Shown piece after piece: positions 27,138-35,553 of a DNA stretch of 64,000 nt. Position 1 is the first letter of the stretch; the number at the start of each line of letters is the position of its first letter. Source of the DNA: Balneolaceae bacterium (GTDB taxonomy: Bacteria > Bacteroidota > Rhodothermia > Balneolales > Balneolaceae); contig JAXHMM010000003.1 in the NCBI GenBank assembly GCA_034521445.1, positions 1-64,000 of the forward strand, read 5' to 3'. Made by a program: the position numbers and the translations under genes. The notes under the pieces are model-generated. The model was not told the DNA's origin. It did not search any database and was given only the letters and a program-made list of their open reading frames with translations.

Positions 27138-27590
27138 ATGAAACGAGTAACCGGTATTGGCGGCATGCGGAGGAACCCGATCGCAAGGGATTTGCCGCTT
27201 GGGGACCCTTCAGCCAGGCTATATTACATGGATCCCGACGGGTTTCCGGAAATCATCTTTCATTACGGAGATCCTTACCGTATCCGGCTCGGCGAGGAGT
27301 GGGAAATTCAGGAACCGTCGCTGTTCGCCGGCCAGATCACGGGACATTTCTTTCTGGAAAACACCGGCAGATCGAAAATGATCGGCATCAAATTGATGCC
27401 TGCTGCCGTGGTTCAACTCACGGCCCTGGATATGAGCCTATACACCGACCGGGTGGTGCCCTTGTCCCAGGCCTTCGGCGACCGGTTTGGAGACTTGGCG
27501 TAACGGATCCGGGAGGACCGATCGCCGGAGGAGCGGGCCGGTACCGTTGAGCAGGCTTTAACCGGACTGATGGAAACCGGGAAAGGGAGG
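27138..27590 (+). pseudogene. Truncated AraC-type regulator (N-terminal part)
   Basis: An open stretch of 121 codons (27138-27503) encodes the N-terminal domain seen in DUF6597-type AraC regulators: PDGFPEIIFHYGDPY, then FAGQITGHFFLE and MIGIKLMPAAV. It ends at a TAA, but the same frame continues with RIREDRSPEERAGTVEQAL, the normal continuation of this family. The C-terminal AraC helix-turn-helix domain is absent because the sequence runs into another gene fragment at about 27597. So there is a nonsense mutation plus a deletion. Confidence 0.7.
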
Positions 27591-27596
27591 GAACCA

Positions 27597-27860
27597 AGAA
27601 TCACGTCACGATCCGTGATCCTGTCCGCCGTTCTCCTGATCGCCATGGCGTTTTCCATCGTACCCGCCTCCGCTCAGGTGGCGGATTTCCGGGATGAGAT
27701 AATGGGCAGGTGGGAGTGTGAAGGCCATCTTATGGGCAACGACTCCTCCTTTCGCATGCAGTGGGAGAAGGTGCTGGGCAACCGCTTTTTATGAAACTGG
27801 AATACCGGATCAGCCGGGAGGGAGAGGGAGGATGTCTATGAGGTGTTTGCCGAAGCCTGA
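27597..27860 (+). pseudogene. Fragment of a small secreted protein
   Basis: Reading on from the AraC fragment, TSRSVILSAVLLIAMAF...SAQ is a Sec signal, followed by DEIMGRWECEGHLMGNDSSF and EKVLGNRFL. This looks like the start of a small exported protein of the DUF1579/lipocalin-like type. The frame stops at 27794; a shifted frame continues with KLEYRISREGEGG, as expected for the family, then stops. The signal has no Met of its own, consistent with a deletion that fused it to the AraC fragment. The family call is tentative. Confidence 0.5.
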
Positions 27861-27969
27861 AGCCATTGTCTCCAATACCGAAGAGCTGATATTTTGATCC
27901 CATACGAAGACCATATATATTCGCACGTGCATTGGTTACGTCCTGTTCACGGGCCGTTATTCTCCGAGC

Positions 27970-28160
27970 GAGGATGACAGGTCTGCGATACAGGAAGATT
28001 AAAAGGGAATCCGGTGAAAATCCGGAGCATTCCCCGATGCTGTAAGCTCCACGAGCTTTCGATTTCACTTTGCCACTGTCTCGCATCGCCCCGAAGCCAA
28101 TCGGGACGGACGGGACGGGAAGGTCGTCGAAAGCGGAGCAAGCCAGAAGACCTGCCACTG
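27970..28160 (+). promoter_or_regulatory. Cobalamin (B12) riboswitch
   Basis: The conserved core is clear: TTAAAAGGGAATCCGGTG, AAATCCGGAGC, CCCCGATGCTGTAAGC and the B12 box GCCAGAAGACCTGCC (28142-28156). Helix P1 pairs CAGGTCT (27978-27984) with AGACCTG (28148-28154). It should repress btuB when adenosylcobalamin is bound. Downstream hairpins ATAAATACA/TGTATTTAT (28197-28223) and AATGATG/CATCATT (28251-28273) are candidate expression platforms just before the btuB start. Confidence 0.95.
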
Positions 28161-28295
28161 CATCCGCATTCGTAGCTTTCGGGAGAAAAGCGAAGAATAA
28201 ATACAGGCTCCTATTGTATTTATCCCTTCCCAGTGGTTCCCAAAGGTGCGAATGATGCGTTTACGTCATCATTTGTAACCTAAGTACCCTCAATC

Positions 28296-30491
28296 ATGAC
28301 ATCTCAGAAAATCCTGCTCGCGGGGCTCCTGGCCCTTGCGACCCTTCTCTGCCTGCCTCCGAAATCCGTCGCCCAGGACGGTGCGCAGTCTGGACAGGCA
28401 TCCGAAACCGATACCCTTGACGTGCGAAGTCTGGGCCAGCTTATTGTGAGCGCCGACCGCTTTGAGAGCGACGCCGCCTCGGTAGGCCGCAACGTCACCG
28501 TCATCGACCGCCGGCAGATCCGTATCTCGCTGGCGCACAACGTGGGCGAGCTGCTGGACCGGCAGGCCGGCCTGCACGTGACCGGCGACAATCAGACGCC
28601 CGGTTCCCTGCAGAACGTGTTTCTCCGCCACAACGACGGAAACAACACCCTGGTTATGATCGACGGAGTACGCATCAGCGATCCATCCACGAATTCCAAC
28701 AGCGTGGACCTCTCCGAGCTCTCGCTGGCAGGCGTGGAGCGCATCGAGATCGTTCGTGGATCGCACAGCACGCTTTATGGCTCTTCTGCCATCGGGGGCG
28801 TCATCAATATCATCACCGGCCGTGGCGCCGAAGAGCACACCCGGGTGACGGCCGAGTCCCGTACCGGCGCGCTGCAGGAGGGCATGTTTTCCACCTCCAA
28901 CAGCCTGGATCTGCAGGGCGACCTGGGAGGCGGCTTTTATGCGGGCGGGGGACTCACCTACGACTGGTCCAACGGGATGGACGCCACCATTGACACCGCT
29001 GCCTCCGGCTTCAATCCGCAGGACCGCGATGGTTTTGAAAAACTGGATTTCTACGCGCGAACAGGCTACCGGGGCGACAGGCTGGATGTGCATGCCTCCT
29101 ACCGGCGCTCCGACCAAACCGTGGAAGCGGACCAGGGTGCCTACGCCGATGACGGCAACGCCGAGTCCACCTTCAGGCGGAACCTGGTGCGCTACGGGGT
29201 AACCGGTGAACTGTCGGACAGGCTTTCCCTCTCCCTGGAGGGCGCCTGGTCCGATGTCGACCGGGGATTCGTGAACGACTCCTCGCTGGTGGATCCCATG
29301 GGTGCCTACGACGGGACCTACACCGAGAGCCACGGCGACGGCACCCTGTGGGAGAATGATCTTACGGCCACCTGGCTGGCCGACGGCCTGCGGCTCACCG
29401 CCGGACTGGAGCGCAGCCGTGAGACCATGAACAACCGAAGCTACACCTTCAGCAGCGCCTTCAACTTCGAGTCGCGCACCAATCTTGACTCCCTCGACCT
29501 GGAGTCGGCGGTCAACAGCGCCTTTTTGCACGCTGACCTGGACGGATCGCTGTTGGCTGAGCAAGCCGAGGCTGTTTCGCTCGTGCTGGGTGCGAGGGTG
29601 GCCGGACACGACCGTTTCGGAACCCATATCACCTACGAGGTGAATCCGCGTTTGCGACTGGGCGAGCACACCCTGGGCTACGCGGCACTCACCACAGGCT
29701 TTAACGCCCCCTCTCTCTACCAGCTGTACAGCCCGGCCTTCACGCCCGGCTATCACACCGACCGGGGCAATCCCGGCCTGGAGCCCGAGGAGTCGGTATC
29801 CTGGGAGCTGGGATTGCGTCGGGACCTGGGCGAAAGCACGCGCCTGGAACTCTCTTTTTTCCGTACCGCTGTGAGCAACGACATCCAGTACGTTTACCTG
29901 TGGAAGGGCAAGACTCCTGTTTCCGGACTGAGTTTTCTGGATTACCGCGGAGATACCTACATCAACATCTCGGAGCAGCGGATGACAGGGGTGGAGGTGA
30001 GCGGCCGGATGCAGGCCACCCCGCAGCTGGCTCTGAGCGGCAGTTTCAGCTATATCCATTCGGAGCTCATGCTGGATTCCTCGGACATCGACCGCTCCTA
30101 TACCGGGGACCTTCACGTGCAGATTTACGAAAGCGGGGTCTTCCTGGAGGGGGAGGAGCATGTTGAAGGTCTTACCCGCCGCCCCCGGTTCACGGCCAAC
30201 CTGTCGGCGGACTGGCGTCCCTCATCCGACTGGTCGCTGGGGATTTCCGCCAGCTACACCGACAAGCGGCAGGACGTTTACTACAGCGGCGACCTGGGTC
30301 CCTTCGGAGCCCAGGACCGCACTGCGGTAGATGGATACCTGCTGGCCGACCTGCGCGCCGGCTACGAGGTAAGCCACCGACTTTGGCTGGGAGCGCGGGT
30401 GGAAAATCTGCTTGACAGCAGCTACGAGGAGATCCTGGGCTACAACACCCGTGGGCGCGGATTCTTTCTGAAAGCCACCCTCACGCTGTAG
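28296..30491 (+). CDS. btuB: TonB-dependent outer-membrane cobalamin receptor BtuB
   Basis: This 731-residue protein has a Sec signal ending SVA-QDG. The plug domain (about 45-170) has LGQLIVSADRFESDA, VGELLDRQAGLHV and the conserved VERIEIVRGSHSTLYGSSAIGG. The 22-strand barrel ends in the aromatic-poor GFFLKATLTL. Energised by TonB, it imports corrinoids across the outer membrane. The upstream B12 riboswitch supports the substrate. The usual partners (BtuFCD ABC transporter) are not in the window. Directly after the stop codon is a fragment of a Dph6-like gene, so the original operon was longer. Confidence 0.95.
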   Translation: MTSQKILLAGLLALATLLCLPPKSVAQDGAQSGQASETDTLDVRSLGQLIVSADRFESDAASVGRNVTVIDRRQIRISLAHNVGELLDRQAGLHVTGDNQTPGSLQNVFLRHNDGNNTLVMIDGVRISDPSTNSNSVDLSELSLAGVERIEIVRGSHSTLYGSSAIGGVINIITGRGAEEHTRVTAESRTGALQEGMFSTSNSLDLQGDLGGGFYAGGGLTYDWSNGMDATIDTAASGFNPQDRDGFEKLDFYARTGYRGDRLDVHASYRRSDQTVEADQGAYADDGNAESTFRRNLVRYGVTGELSDRLSLSLEGAWSDVDRGFVNDSSLVDPMGAYDGTYTESHGDGTLWENDLTATWLADGLRLTAGLERSRETMNNRSYTFSSAFNFESRTNLDSLDLESAVNSAFLHADLDGSLLAEQAEAVSLVLGARVAGHDRFGTHITYEVNPRLRLGEHTLGYAALTTGFNAPSLYQLYSPAFTPGYHTDRGNPGLEPEESVSWELGLRRDLGESTRLELSFFRTAVSNDIQYVYLWKGKTPVSGLSFLDYRGDTYINISEQRMTGVEVSGRMQATPQLALSGSFSYIHSELMLDSSDIDRSYTGDLHVQIYESGVFLEGEEHVEGLTRRPRFTANLSADWRPSSDWSLGISASYTDKRQDVYYSGDLGPFGAQDRTAVDGYLLADLRAGYEVSHRLWLGARVENLLDSSYEEILGYNTRGRGFFLKATLTL

Positions 30492-30512
30492 GCTGGATCC
30501 TGTGGAAATGCC

Positions 30513-30602
30513 ATGAAAGAACAGCTTCTGCTGAACTGGAGCGGTGGTAAGTTGCGTGGTTTGTCGAACTGTACCCTCAAGGGTCCTAGTAAAGCCCGCT
30601 GA
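30513..30602 (+). pseudogene. N-terminal stub of a Dph6-like PP-loop ATPase
   Basis: Twenty-one bases after btuB, 29 codons encode MKEQLLLNWSGGK and then unrelated residues to a stop. The LLLNWSGGK(DS) start is the ATP-binding PP-loop of the Dph6/ATP_bind_4 family, which often neighbours B12-transport genes in Bacteroidota. The chain leaves the family directly after the Lys, so a deletion removed nearly all of the gene. Confidence 0.6.
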
Positions 30603-30614
30603 ATGCAGCAGGTG

Positions 30615-30965
30615 TTACCTGCGAAATACCCCTATGAGGAAGGTGATATGGTCCCGCAGTTCGGTGCCGATCAGCTCCGCTCCCCTTTGGATGTGCTCCC
30701 GCGGCACGTCCGCGGCGAAGCTCTTGTCCTTCAGCTTCTTGGTGACCGATTTTACCTTCATGTCGGCGAAGCCGTTGGGGCGCACCAGGGATACGGCGTT
30801 CATAAAGCCGGAGAGTTCGTCGCAGGCGAAAAGGTAGCGTTCGATCTCCGTTTGCGGCTCTCGGCCGGTGCGTTCGGGTGCGTGCGACTTGACGGCAAGG
30901 GTGACCTCTTCGGGGTAGCCTTCTTCAGGCAGGATCTCCTCCACCGCCTTGTTGGGACGCTCCTC
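30615..30965 (-). pseudogene. C-terminal part of an HD-domain hydrolase
   Basis: A minus-strand frame ending at 30615 encodes about 105 residues typical of the C-terminal half of small HD-superfamily hydrolases: NKAVEEILPEEGYPEEVTLAV, SHAP, YLFACDELSGFMNAVSLVRP and VKSVTKKLKDKSFAA. The N-terminal half with the HD metal pair is missing; at about 30965 the sequence changes into the alanine-racemase remnant. It is a deletion product and almost certainly inactive. Confidence 0.65.
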
Positions 30966-31004
30966 CCGGCCAGCGCCCCCCGTACTGGGCGCACCGATGG
31001 CACC

Positions 31005-31653
31005 AGGTCACGTACCGTATGAGGAAAGGCCAGCGCGGCGGCCGAACAGGCGGTGTGAAAGTACCGGGGCTTGAGGCCCGCCTCCAGGATGCGCTCGCTC
31101 AGGTTTTCGAGTCTCCTCCTGGCGTGCTGATGCGGAACTGGCGGCAAGGGATCGATGCCGCTTAGTGGGTGCGGCGCGCCGAGATTCACCCGGTCACGGT
31201 GCTCCGCCAGGAAGTCAATGGTGCGGTTCAGCTCGTCCGGCTCCAGCCCAGTGCGGTGGCCGCCGGTTTCCAGTTCCAGATGTATGCGGGCCTTGCGCCC
31301 CGTCATCCCAGCCACTTCGGCTGAGCGCTCCAGGCGGGGATAGTCGTACACGAAAAATTCGATGCCCTCCTCGATGACCCACGGCAGGTCTTCGGGATAC
31401 AGGATGCCCATGATCATGATATCGGCTTCGGTGGTCTCGCCTCGATCATCTTCGCCTGCTGGCCGTGAGGCCACCGAAGTGGGATGCCACAGGCTTCGGC
31501 CATGGGCACGAAGTCGGAGATGCCATGCCCGAAGGCGTTGGCCTTGACCACGGAGGAGATTACCGGGCGGCTGCCGATCTTCCGGCGAATGAAATCCAGG
31601 TTGTTTAGTAAAGCCGACTGGCTCAGCTTGATATATGAGGAGTGTCGAGGCAT
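31005..31653 (-). pseudogene. alr: Frameshifted, truncated alanine racemase
   Basis: Minus-strand pieces in different frames match an Alr-type PLP enzyme. Piece one (from 31653) is MPRHSSYIKLSQSALL, then ISSVVKANAFGHGI with the PLP lysine in VVKANAFGHG. Piece two (31430-31030) is EADIMIMGILYPEDLPWVI, KARIHLELETGGHRTG and YFHTACSAAAL. The region between, expected to carry the DHFSVFSADEAL-type strand, is scrambled, and everything after residue about 230 is gone. The product is inactive; another alr must exist. Confidence 0.75.
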
Positions 31654-32128
31654 GACGGTGTGGGATAGGACGTTGGTTTTCAGTCGCTCCAGGTGAGGTG
31701 CCCAACTGGAGTGAGCGTCTCCAGACACCATGAGTTCCCGAAGGCCACCTATCTGGGATCCTGCACCATAGAATCATTGTAGTGGCAGGCGTAGATACGG
31801 GTGGTGAACTGCGGGAAGGTGAGAAGGATATTCGCCGCGCCGCTACTCTCGGGCAGGGCGGCCGCTTGGCGGCGGGAAGGCGTATGAGGATATCGCGCAG
31901 CCCCATGGGCGAGCAGAATTGCCGCTTTGCGATTGGTAGAGGATGCCGGCGGGTAGCCCACGTAGAAATCAACTTCCCCGTAATGGCAAAAAAGCTCTTT
32001 CATGCGCCCATGCCTCTACCTTGCCTTACAGCTGAAGGTTGGCCTGGTTGAGTCAGTCCATGAACTGGTGGACCTGCGTCGGATTTGCAGTTGGAGGGCC
32101 CCGCGGGGCAAGCCTGGGGGCCGCACGG
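31654..32128. other. Decayed or non-coding stretch
   Basis: On the minus strand an 84-codon frame (32003-31749) reads MKELFCHYGEVDFYVGYPP and then low-complexity sequence. I do not recognise it, and the frames around it are broken, so it is probably another fragment upstream of the alanine-racemase remnant. Nothing else is seen up to the M14 peptidase gene. Confidence 0.4.
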
Positions 32129-34711
32129 TTACATGTTACGCCCGAAGAGCAGGGCGTTCAGGAAGAGGCGCTTGGTGGTGTGCCAGTAGCTTCTGAAAGT
32201 GGGGTTCTGGGCGAAGAGCACCACGTCGCCCGAGCCCGTGCCCCCGGTCACGACCGCGGCGGTGCCTGCGATGCGCCCGAGGTTCTCCTCGTTGACATGT
32301 CCGCCGACCAGGGGTTCCTCCACGTACCGGGCCACGGTTGCGTAGGGATTGCTGCTGGGACGGAGCATGAAGCCCCCGTCTTTCATGAAGAGCTGCCGGC
32401 GGTCCGATGCGCCGAAGGCCACCGGGTGCGTGGGGTCGATATCAGCCTCCAGGATAACGCCCGGCACGGTATTGGCCAGGTAGCGGTCGGAGGACTCCTC
32501 GTAGTTGTAGCGCGGCTGCCCGGAGGTGGTGTCCTGGTAGCTCATGATCAGGTCCTCGCCCGCCAGTCCTTCCCGAATGGCCCACGCGGCGCCGCCTTCG
32601 TCAGCGATCAGAAGCCCACCGTCCCGCACCCATCGGCGGATCTCCTCCACGGTGCCCTGTTCAAGGTCGCCGTAGTAGCCGTCCACCATGATAAGGGTGT
32701 TGTAGCGTTGCAGTGATTCCCCGCCCAGCTCGGACTTGGCAAGGCGGGTGACGCCCATGCCCAGGTGCATGTTCAGCATGAACTGCACCTCGCCGGCTCC
32801 GTAGGAGCTTACGCCCTCGCCGACAATCATGGCGGCTTCAGGCTTGTCCAGCGGTTCGATGTTGCGGCTGCCCAGGTCCACCCCGCCCGGCGTCATGCCG
32901 GTGCCCGTAGCGTGCAGGTCCACCCCGTAGCTTTCGGCTACCGAGGCCAGGGTGTCGTGCAGGGCTTGGGGATTCAGTTCCTGGCCCCGCACCGGGATGA
33001 CGATGCTACCGTAGCCGAAGGAGCGATCGCCGCCGGAGGTGGCGGCGGTAAAGGGCTGGAAAGCCGCGCGGGTCCGCACGCCGCGGTCCTGCAGCTGGTA
33101 GAGTGCGGCCGGGGCGTTGTAGTCGTCCCAGCTCATAAGGTAGGCGTAGTCCGAGACCCCGCCGTGCACCTGTCCGCTGTAGGAGGGCACGTCGGTGACG
33201 CGCTCACCCTGAAGGGCGGACGGGTTGCCGGAGGTCATCTCACCGTAGGGAATGCCGTAGCCCTGCACCAGCGACCAGGCTGTGATGTCGTAGAAGACGC
33301 TGTCTGGGAAGGAGGTGTTGGATTCAAAAATGTCGTGCAGGGTGCGGTAGCCCACCTGTTCAGTGGGGATCACGTAGGAGCTTCCGCTTTGAAAGGTGCG
33401 TCCGTCGAGCTCTACGTCCTGTCCCAGTTCATAAACCTCCAGGCGATGGTCCAGTACCAGCTCCAGGAAATTGGAGGTGAGGGTACGGTCGGCGGAGTCG
33501 CCGAAGACATATGCTCGTACCGGCTGGTCGGCGGCCTGCTCGAGGGCCCCTTCAAAGAAGCCTCGCTGGTATTCAAAGAGCCGCTGCTTCTCCTCCACGG
33601 CGGCGCGCACGGTGGCGATGCCGGTGGCCAGGTGGCGGCGAATGGTGGAGCGGAAGGTTACCTTCCCTCCGTCGCTCTCCTGCACCAGTCCCCGCGAGCT
33701 GCCTACCTCGAAGGTGCTGCCCACACCGCCCCACATGTCGGGGTAGGTGGCCCCGTAAATGGGGGCGATATTGTCGTAGACCTCCTTGGTCCAGTAGAGC
33801 GCTCCCAGCCCGTCCAGGGCGTCGGTCTGGTATTGGGCGATGAGCGGGTTCATCACTTCGTAGTGGTAATCCGGCAGCACGGGATTCCAGGTGCGCACCG
33901 GCTTGGTGGGCTCCAGGAAGTAGGAGCTTCCCGTGCCCATCTCGTGGAAGTCGATCTGAAGGTGGGGATACCACTGGTGGTAGAAGTCCATACGGTTGCG
34001 GCTCTCCCGCTGGGTGAGGGCAAACCAGTCGCGGTTCAGGTCGTGCCAGAAGTGGTTGGTGCGTCCCCCGGGCCAGGCCTGCTCGTGCTCGCGGTCGGCA
34101 GGGTCGGCCACCGGCGGGAAGGATTTGTACATGTTGTGCCAGCTGGCGGCGCGGTCCCTTCCGTCAGGGTTGAGGGAGGGGTCGATATGGACGACCGTCT
34201 CCTCCAGGAAGCGCCGCGTCTCGGCGCCCTGTTCGGCCACCAGGTAGTAGGCTGTCAGCATGGAGGCCTCGGCGCTGGAGGTTTCATCGCCGTGCACCCC
34301 GTAGTCGAGGGCCACCACGGCAGGCTCGGAGGCGGGATCGGGTCCGGGTGCCGAGAGGTCGGTTACTTGTCCGCGCTGCGCCCGGATCTGATCCATGCGG
34401 GCGTGATTTTCGGGGGAGGTTATGGTGAGCTTGACCTGGGGACGGTACTCGTAGGTTCGGCCGATCTCTTCTATGGTGGCTTTGTCCGACAGCTCCGCCA
34501 GCCGCTCAAGGTAGGCCACAATGCGGTCGTAGCGGGTGAAGTGGCTGCCGATTTCGTAGCCCAGGAACTCCTGGGGAGAGGGGATATCCGGGTCGAAGGA
34601 GGTCTCCTCATCGAAGTAGTAGTCCTGCTGGGCGTTGCCGATGCCGGGCAGGGCGAGCAGCAGTGTGAGGAGTAAGGCAGGAATGGTCAGGGATTTCTCA
34701 ATGGTGATCAT
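32129..34711 (-). CDS. Large secreted M14 zinc carboxypeptidase
   Basis: This 860-residue protein starts at MITIEKSLTIPALLL; the frame upstream is not signal-like. A Sec signal ends GNA-QQD. The M14 domain (about 40-400) has zinc motif YGVHGDETSS (H-x-x-E), the VHIDPSLNPDGRDR strand with NPDG and the third-ligand segment QIDFHEMGT. The C-terminal 450 residues include a class I amidotransferase-like fold (YNTLIMVDGYYGDLEQG, WVRDGGLLIADEGG) without an obvious catalytic Cys. A second M14 protein with the same two-part design lies at 45-48 kb. Probably periplasmic peptide or cell-wall degradation. Confidence 0.92.
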   Translation of the reverse strand: MITIEKSLTIPALLLTLLLALPGIGNAQQDYYFDEETSFDPDIPSPQEFLGYEIGSHFTRYDRIVAYLERLAELSDKATIEEIGRTYEYRPQVKLTITSPENHARMDQIRAQRGQVTDLSAPGPDPASEPAVVALDYGVHGDETSSAEASMLTAYYLVAEQGAETRRFLEETVVHIDPSLNPDGRDRAASWHNMYKSFPPVADPADREHEQAWPGGRTNHFWHDLNRDWFALTQRESRNRMDFYHQWYPHLQIDFHEMGTGSSYFLEPTKPVRTWNPVLPDYHYEVMNPLIAQYQTDALDGLGALYWTKEVYDNIAPIYGATYPDMWGGVGSTFEVGSSRGLVQESDGGKVTFRSTIRRHLATGIATVRAAVEEKQRLFEYQRGFFEGALEQAADQPVRAYVFGDSADRTLTSNFLELVLDHRLEVYELGQDVELDGRTFQSGSSYVIPTEQVGYRTLHDIFESNTSFPDSVFYDITAWSLVQGYGIPYGEMTSGNPSALQGERVTDVPSYSGQVHGGVSDYAYLMSWDDYNAPAALYQLQDRGVRTRAAFQPFTAATSGGDRSFGYGSIVIPVRGQELNPQALHDTLASVAESYGVDLHATGTGMTPGGVDLGSRNIEPLDKPEAAMIVGEGVSSYGAGEVQFMLNMHLGMGVTRLAKSELGGESLQRYNTLIMVDGYYGDLEQGTVEEIRRWVRDGGLLIADEGGAAWAIREGLAGEDLIMSYQDTTSGQPRYNYEESSDRYLANTVPGVILEADIDPTHPVAFGASDRRQLFMKDGGFMLRPSSNPYATVARYVEEPLVGGHVNEENLGRIAGTAAVVTGGTGSGDVVLFAQNPTFRSYWHTTKRLFLNALLFGRNM

Positions 34712-34910
34712 GGCGAGGAATTTCACTTGGTGCTGTGGATTTGAGGGACGGTCGTAGGGGGGCGCACCGAGCGGTGCCTCAATGCCGATCTTCCCGCTCG
34801 CGGATGCTCCCCCCAAAACCGCAGAGGTAAGTTATCATCTTATAATTGGGATTCAACCACTATTCGTGAGCGATGAATCGGTTGGCAAAGCCCCTTGGGC
34901 GCCGTATATT

Positions 34911-35008
34911 TATACCATTACGGGTATAATATATACTTATATTGCTTTTCTATACCCGAAGAGGTATAATTAATAAAATTAAACCATATTTATACCCGTA
35001 AAGGTATA
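34911..35008 (+). promoter_or_regulatory. Three HipB operators, exactly 40 bp apart
   Basis: Three perfect palindromes of the form TATACC-N6-GGTATA lie at 34911-34928, 34951-34968 and 34991-35008. Starts are spaced 40 bp, close to four helical turns, so dimers would sit on one face. The last site ends 3 bp before the hipB start codon. The E. coli hip operator is TATCC-N8-GGATA, which is similar. GGTATAAT inside the second site may overlap a promoter element. Confidence 0.85.
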
Positions 35009-35011
35009 GTT

Positions 35012-35236
35012 ATGCAGGAGGCCACACATGAATTGATTTCGTTTGTAAAGTCCCGCCGGAAGCAGTTGGGACTTACGCAAAAGGAACTGGCCCGAAGGGC
35101 CGGTGTGGGACTCCGGTTTGTACGTGACCTGGAGCAGGGCAAGGAGAGCGTACAGGTAGACAAGGTCAACCAGGTTCTGGCGCTCTTCGGATATAAAATG
35201 GGACCGATTAAGATCGAGGATCGCAGTGAGTTATGA
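35012..35236 (+). CDS. hipB: HipB-like antitoxin/repressor (XRE family)
   Basis: A 74-residue protein made of one helix-turn-helix: SRRKQLGLTQKELARRAGVGLRFVRDLEQGK is the classical XRE core (seen in two parts, residues 14-44), followed by the dimerisation end VNQVLALFGYKMGP. It should bind the three upstream operators and repress the operon. Its stop codon overlaps the start of hipS by 4 bp. Confidence 0.92.
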   Translation: MQEATHELISFVKSRRKQLGLTQKELARRAGVGLRFVRDLEQGKESVQVDKVNQVLALFGYKMGPIKIEDRSEL

Positions 35237-35553
35237 TATATAGAAGCGCAATTATTATTGTTAATGAAATACCTGCGGGAACGCTGGAGGAAACCGACAG
35301 CGGATATCGCTTCCACTATCGGGAGGAGTACCTGCAGAGGGAGGACGCCGAGGCGGTCAGTCTCACTCTCCCGCTACAGCAGGAGCCTTTCGAATCCAAG
35401 GTGCTTTTCTCCTTTTTTGACGGGCTGATTCCGGAGGGCTGGGTGTTAAACGTTGTGGAGGAGACATGGAAAGTGGATCCGAAGGATCGGATGGGGCTCC
35501 TGCTGGTGAGTTGCCGGGATACTATCGGGAATGTCAGCGTGGGGGAATCTTGA
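35233..35553 (+). CDS. hipS: HipS-like protein (HipA N-terminal subdomain)
   Basis: A 106-residue protein equal to the N-terminal subdomain of HipA (couple_hipA): GTLEETDSGYRFHYREEYL, AVSLTLPLQ and LFSFFDGLIPEGW. As a free protein between hipB and the kinase it matches HipS of the tripartite HipBST systems, where HipS is the antitoxin that neutralises HipT. Four-base overlap with hipB at one end and a TTGA overlap with hipT at the other point to coupled translation. Confidence 0.85.
   Translation: MIYRSAIIIVNEIPAGTLEETDSGYRFHYREEYLQREDAEAVSLTLPLQQEPFESKVLFSFFDGLIPEGWVLNVVEETWKVDPKDRMGLLLVSCRDTIGNVSVGES

Noticed and set aside
32765-34675. Long open frame of about 636 codons antisense to the M14 gene
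   Set aside because: A by-product of high GC and codon bias on the opposite strand; its product is His/Gly/Val-rich low-complexity with no domain. The same holds for antisense frames at 17591-19132, 20629-21951, 28290-30161 and 39924-40949.
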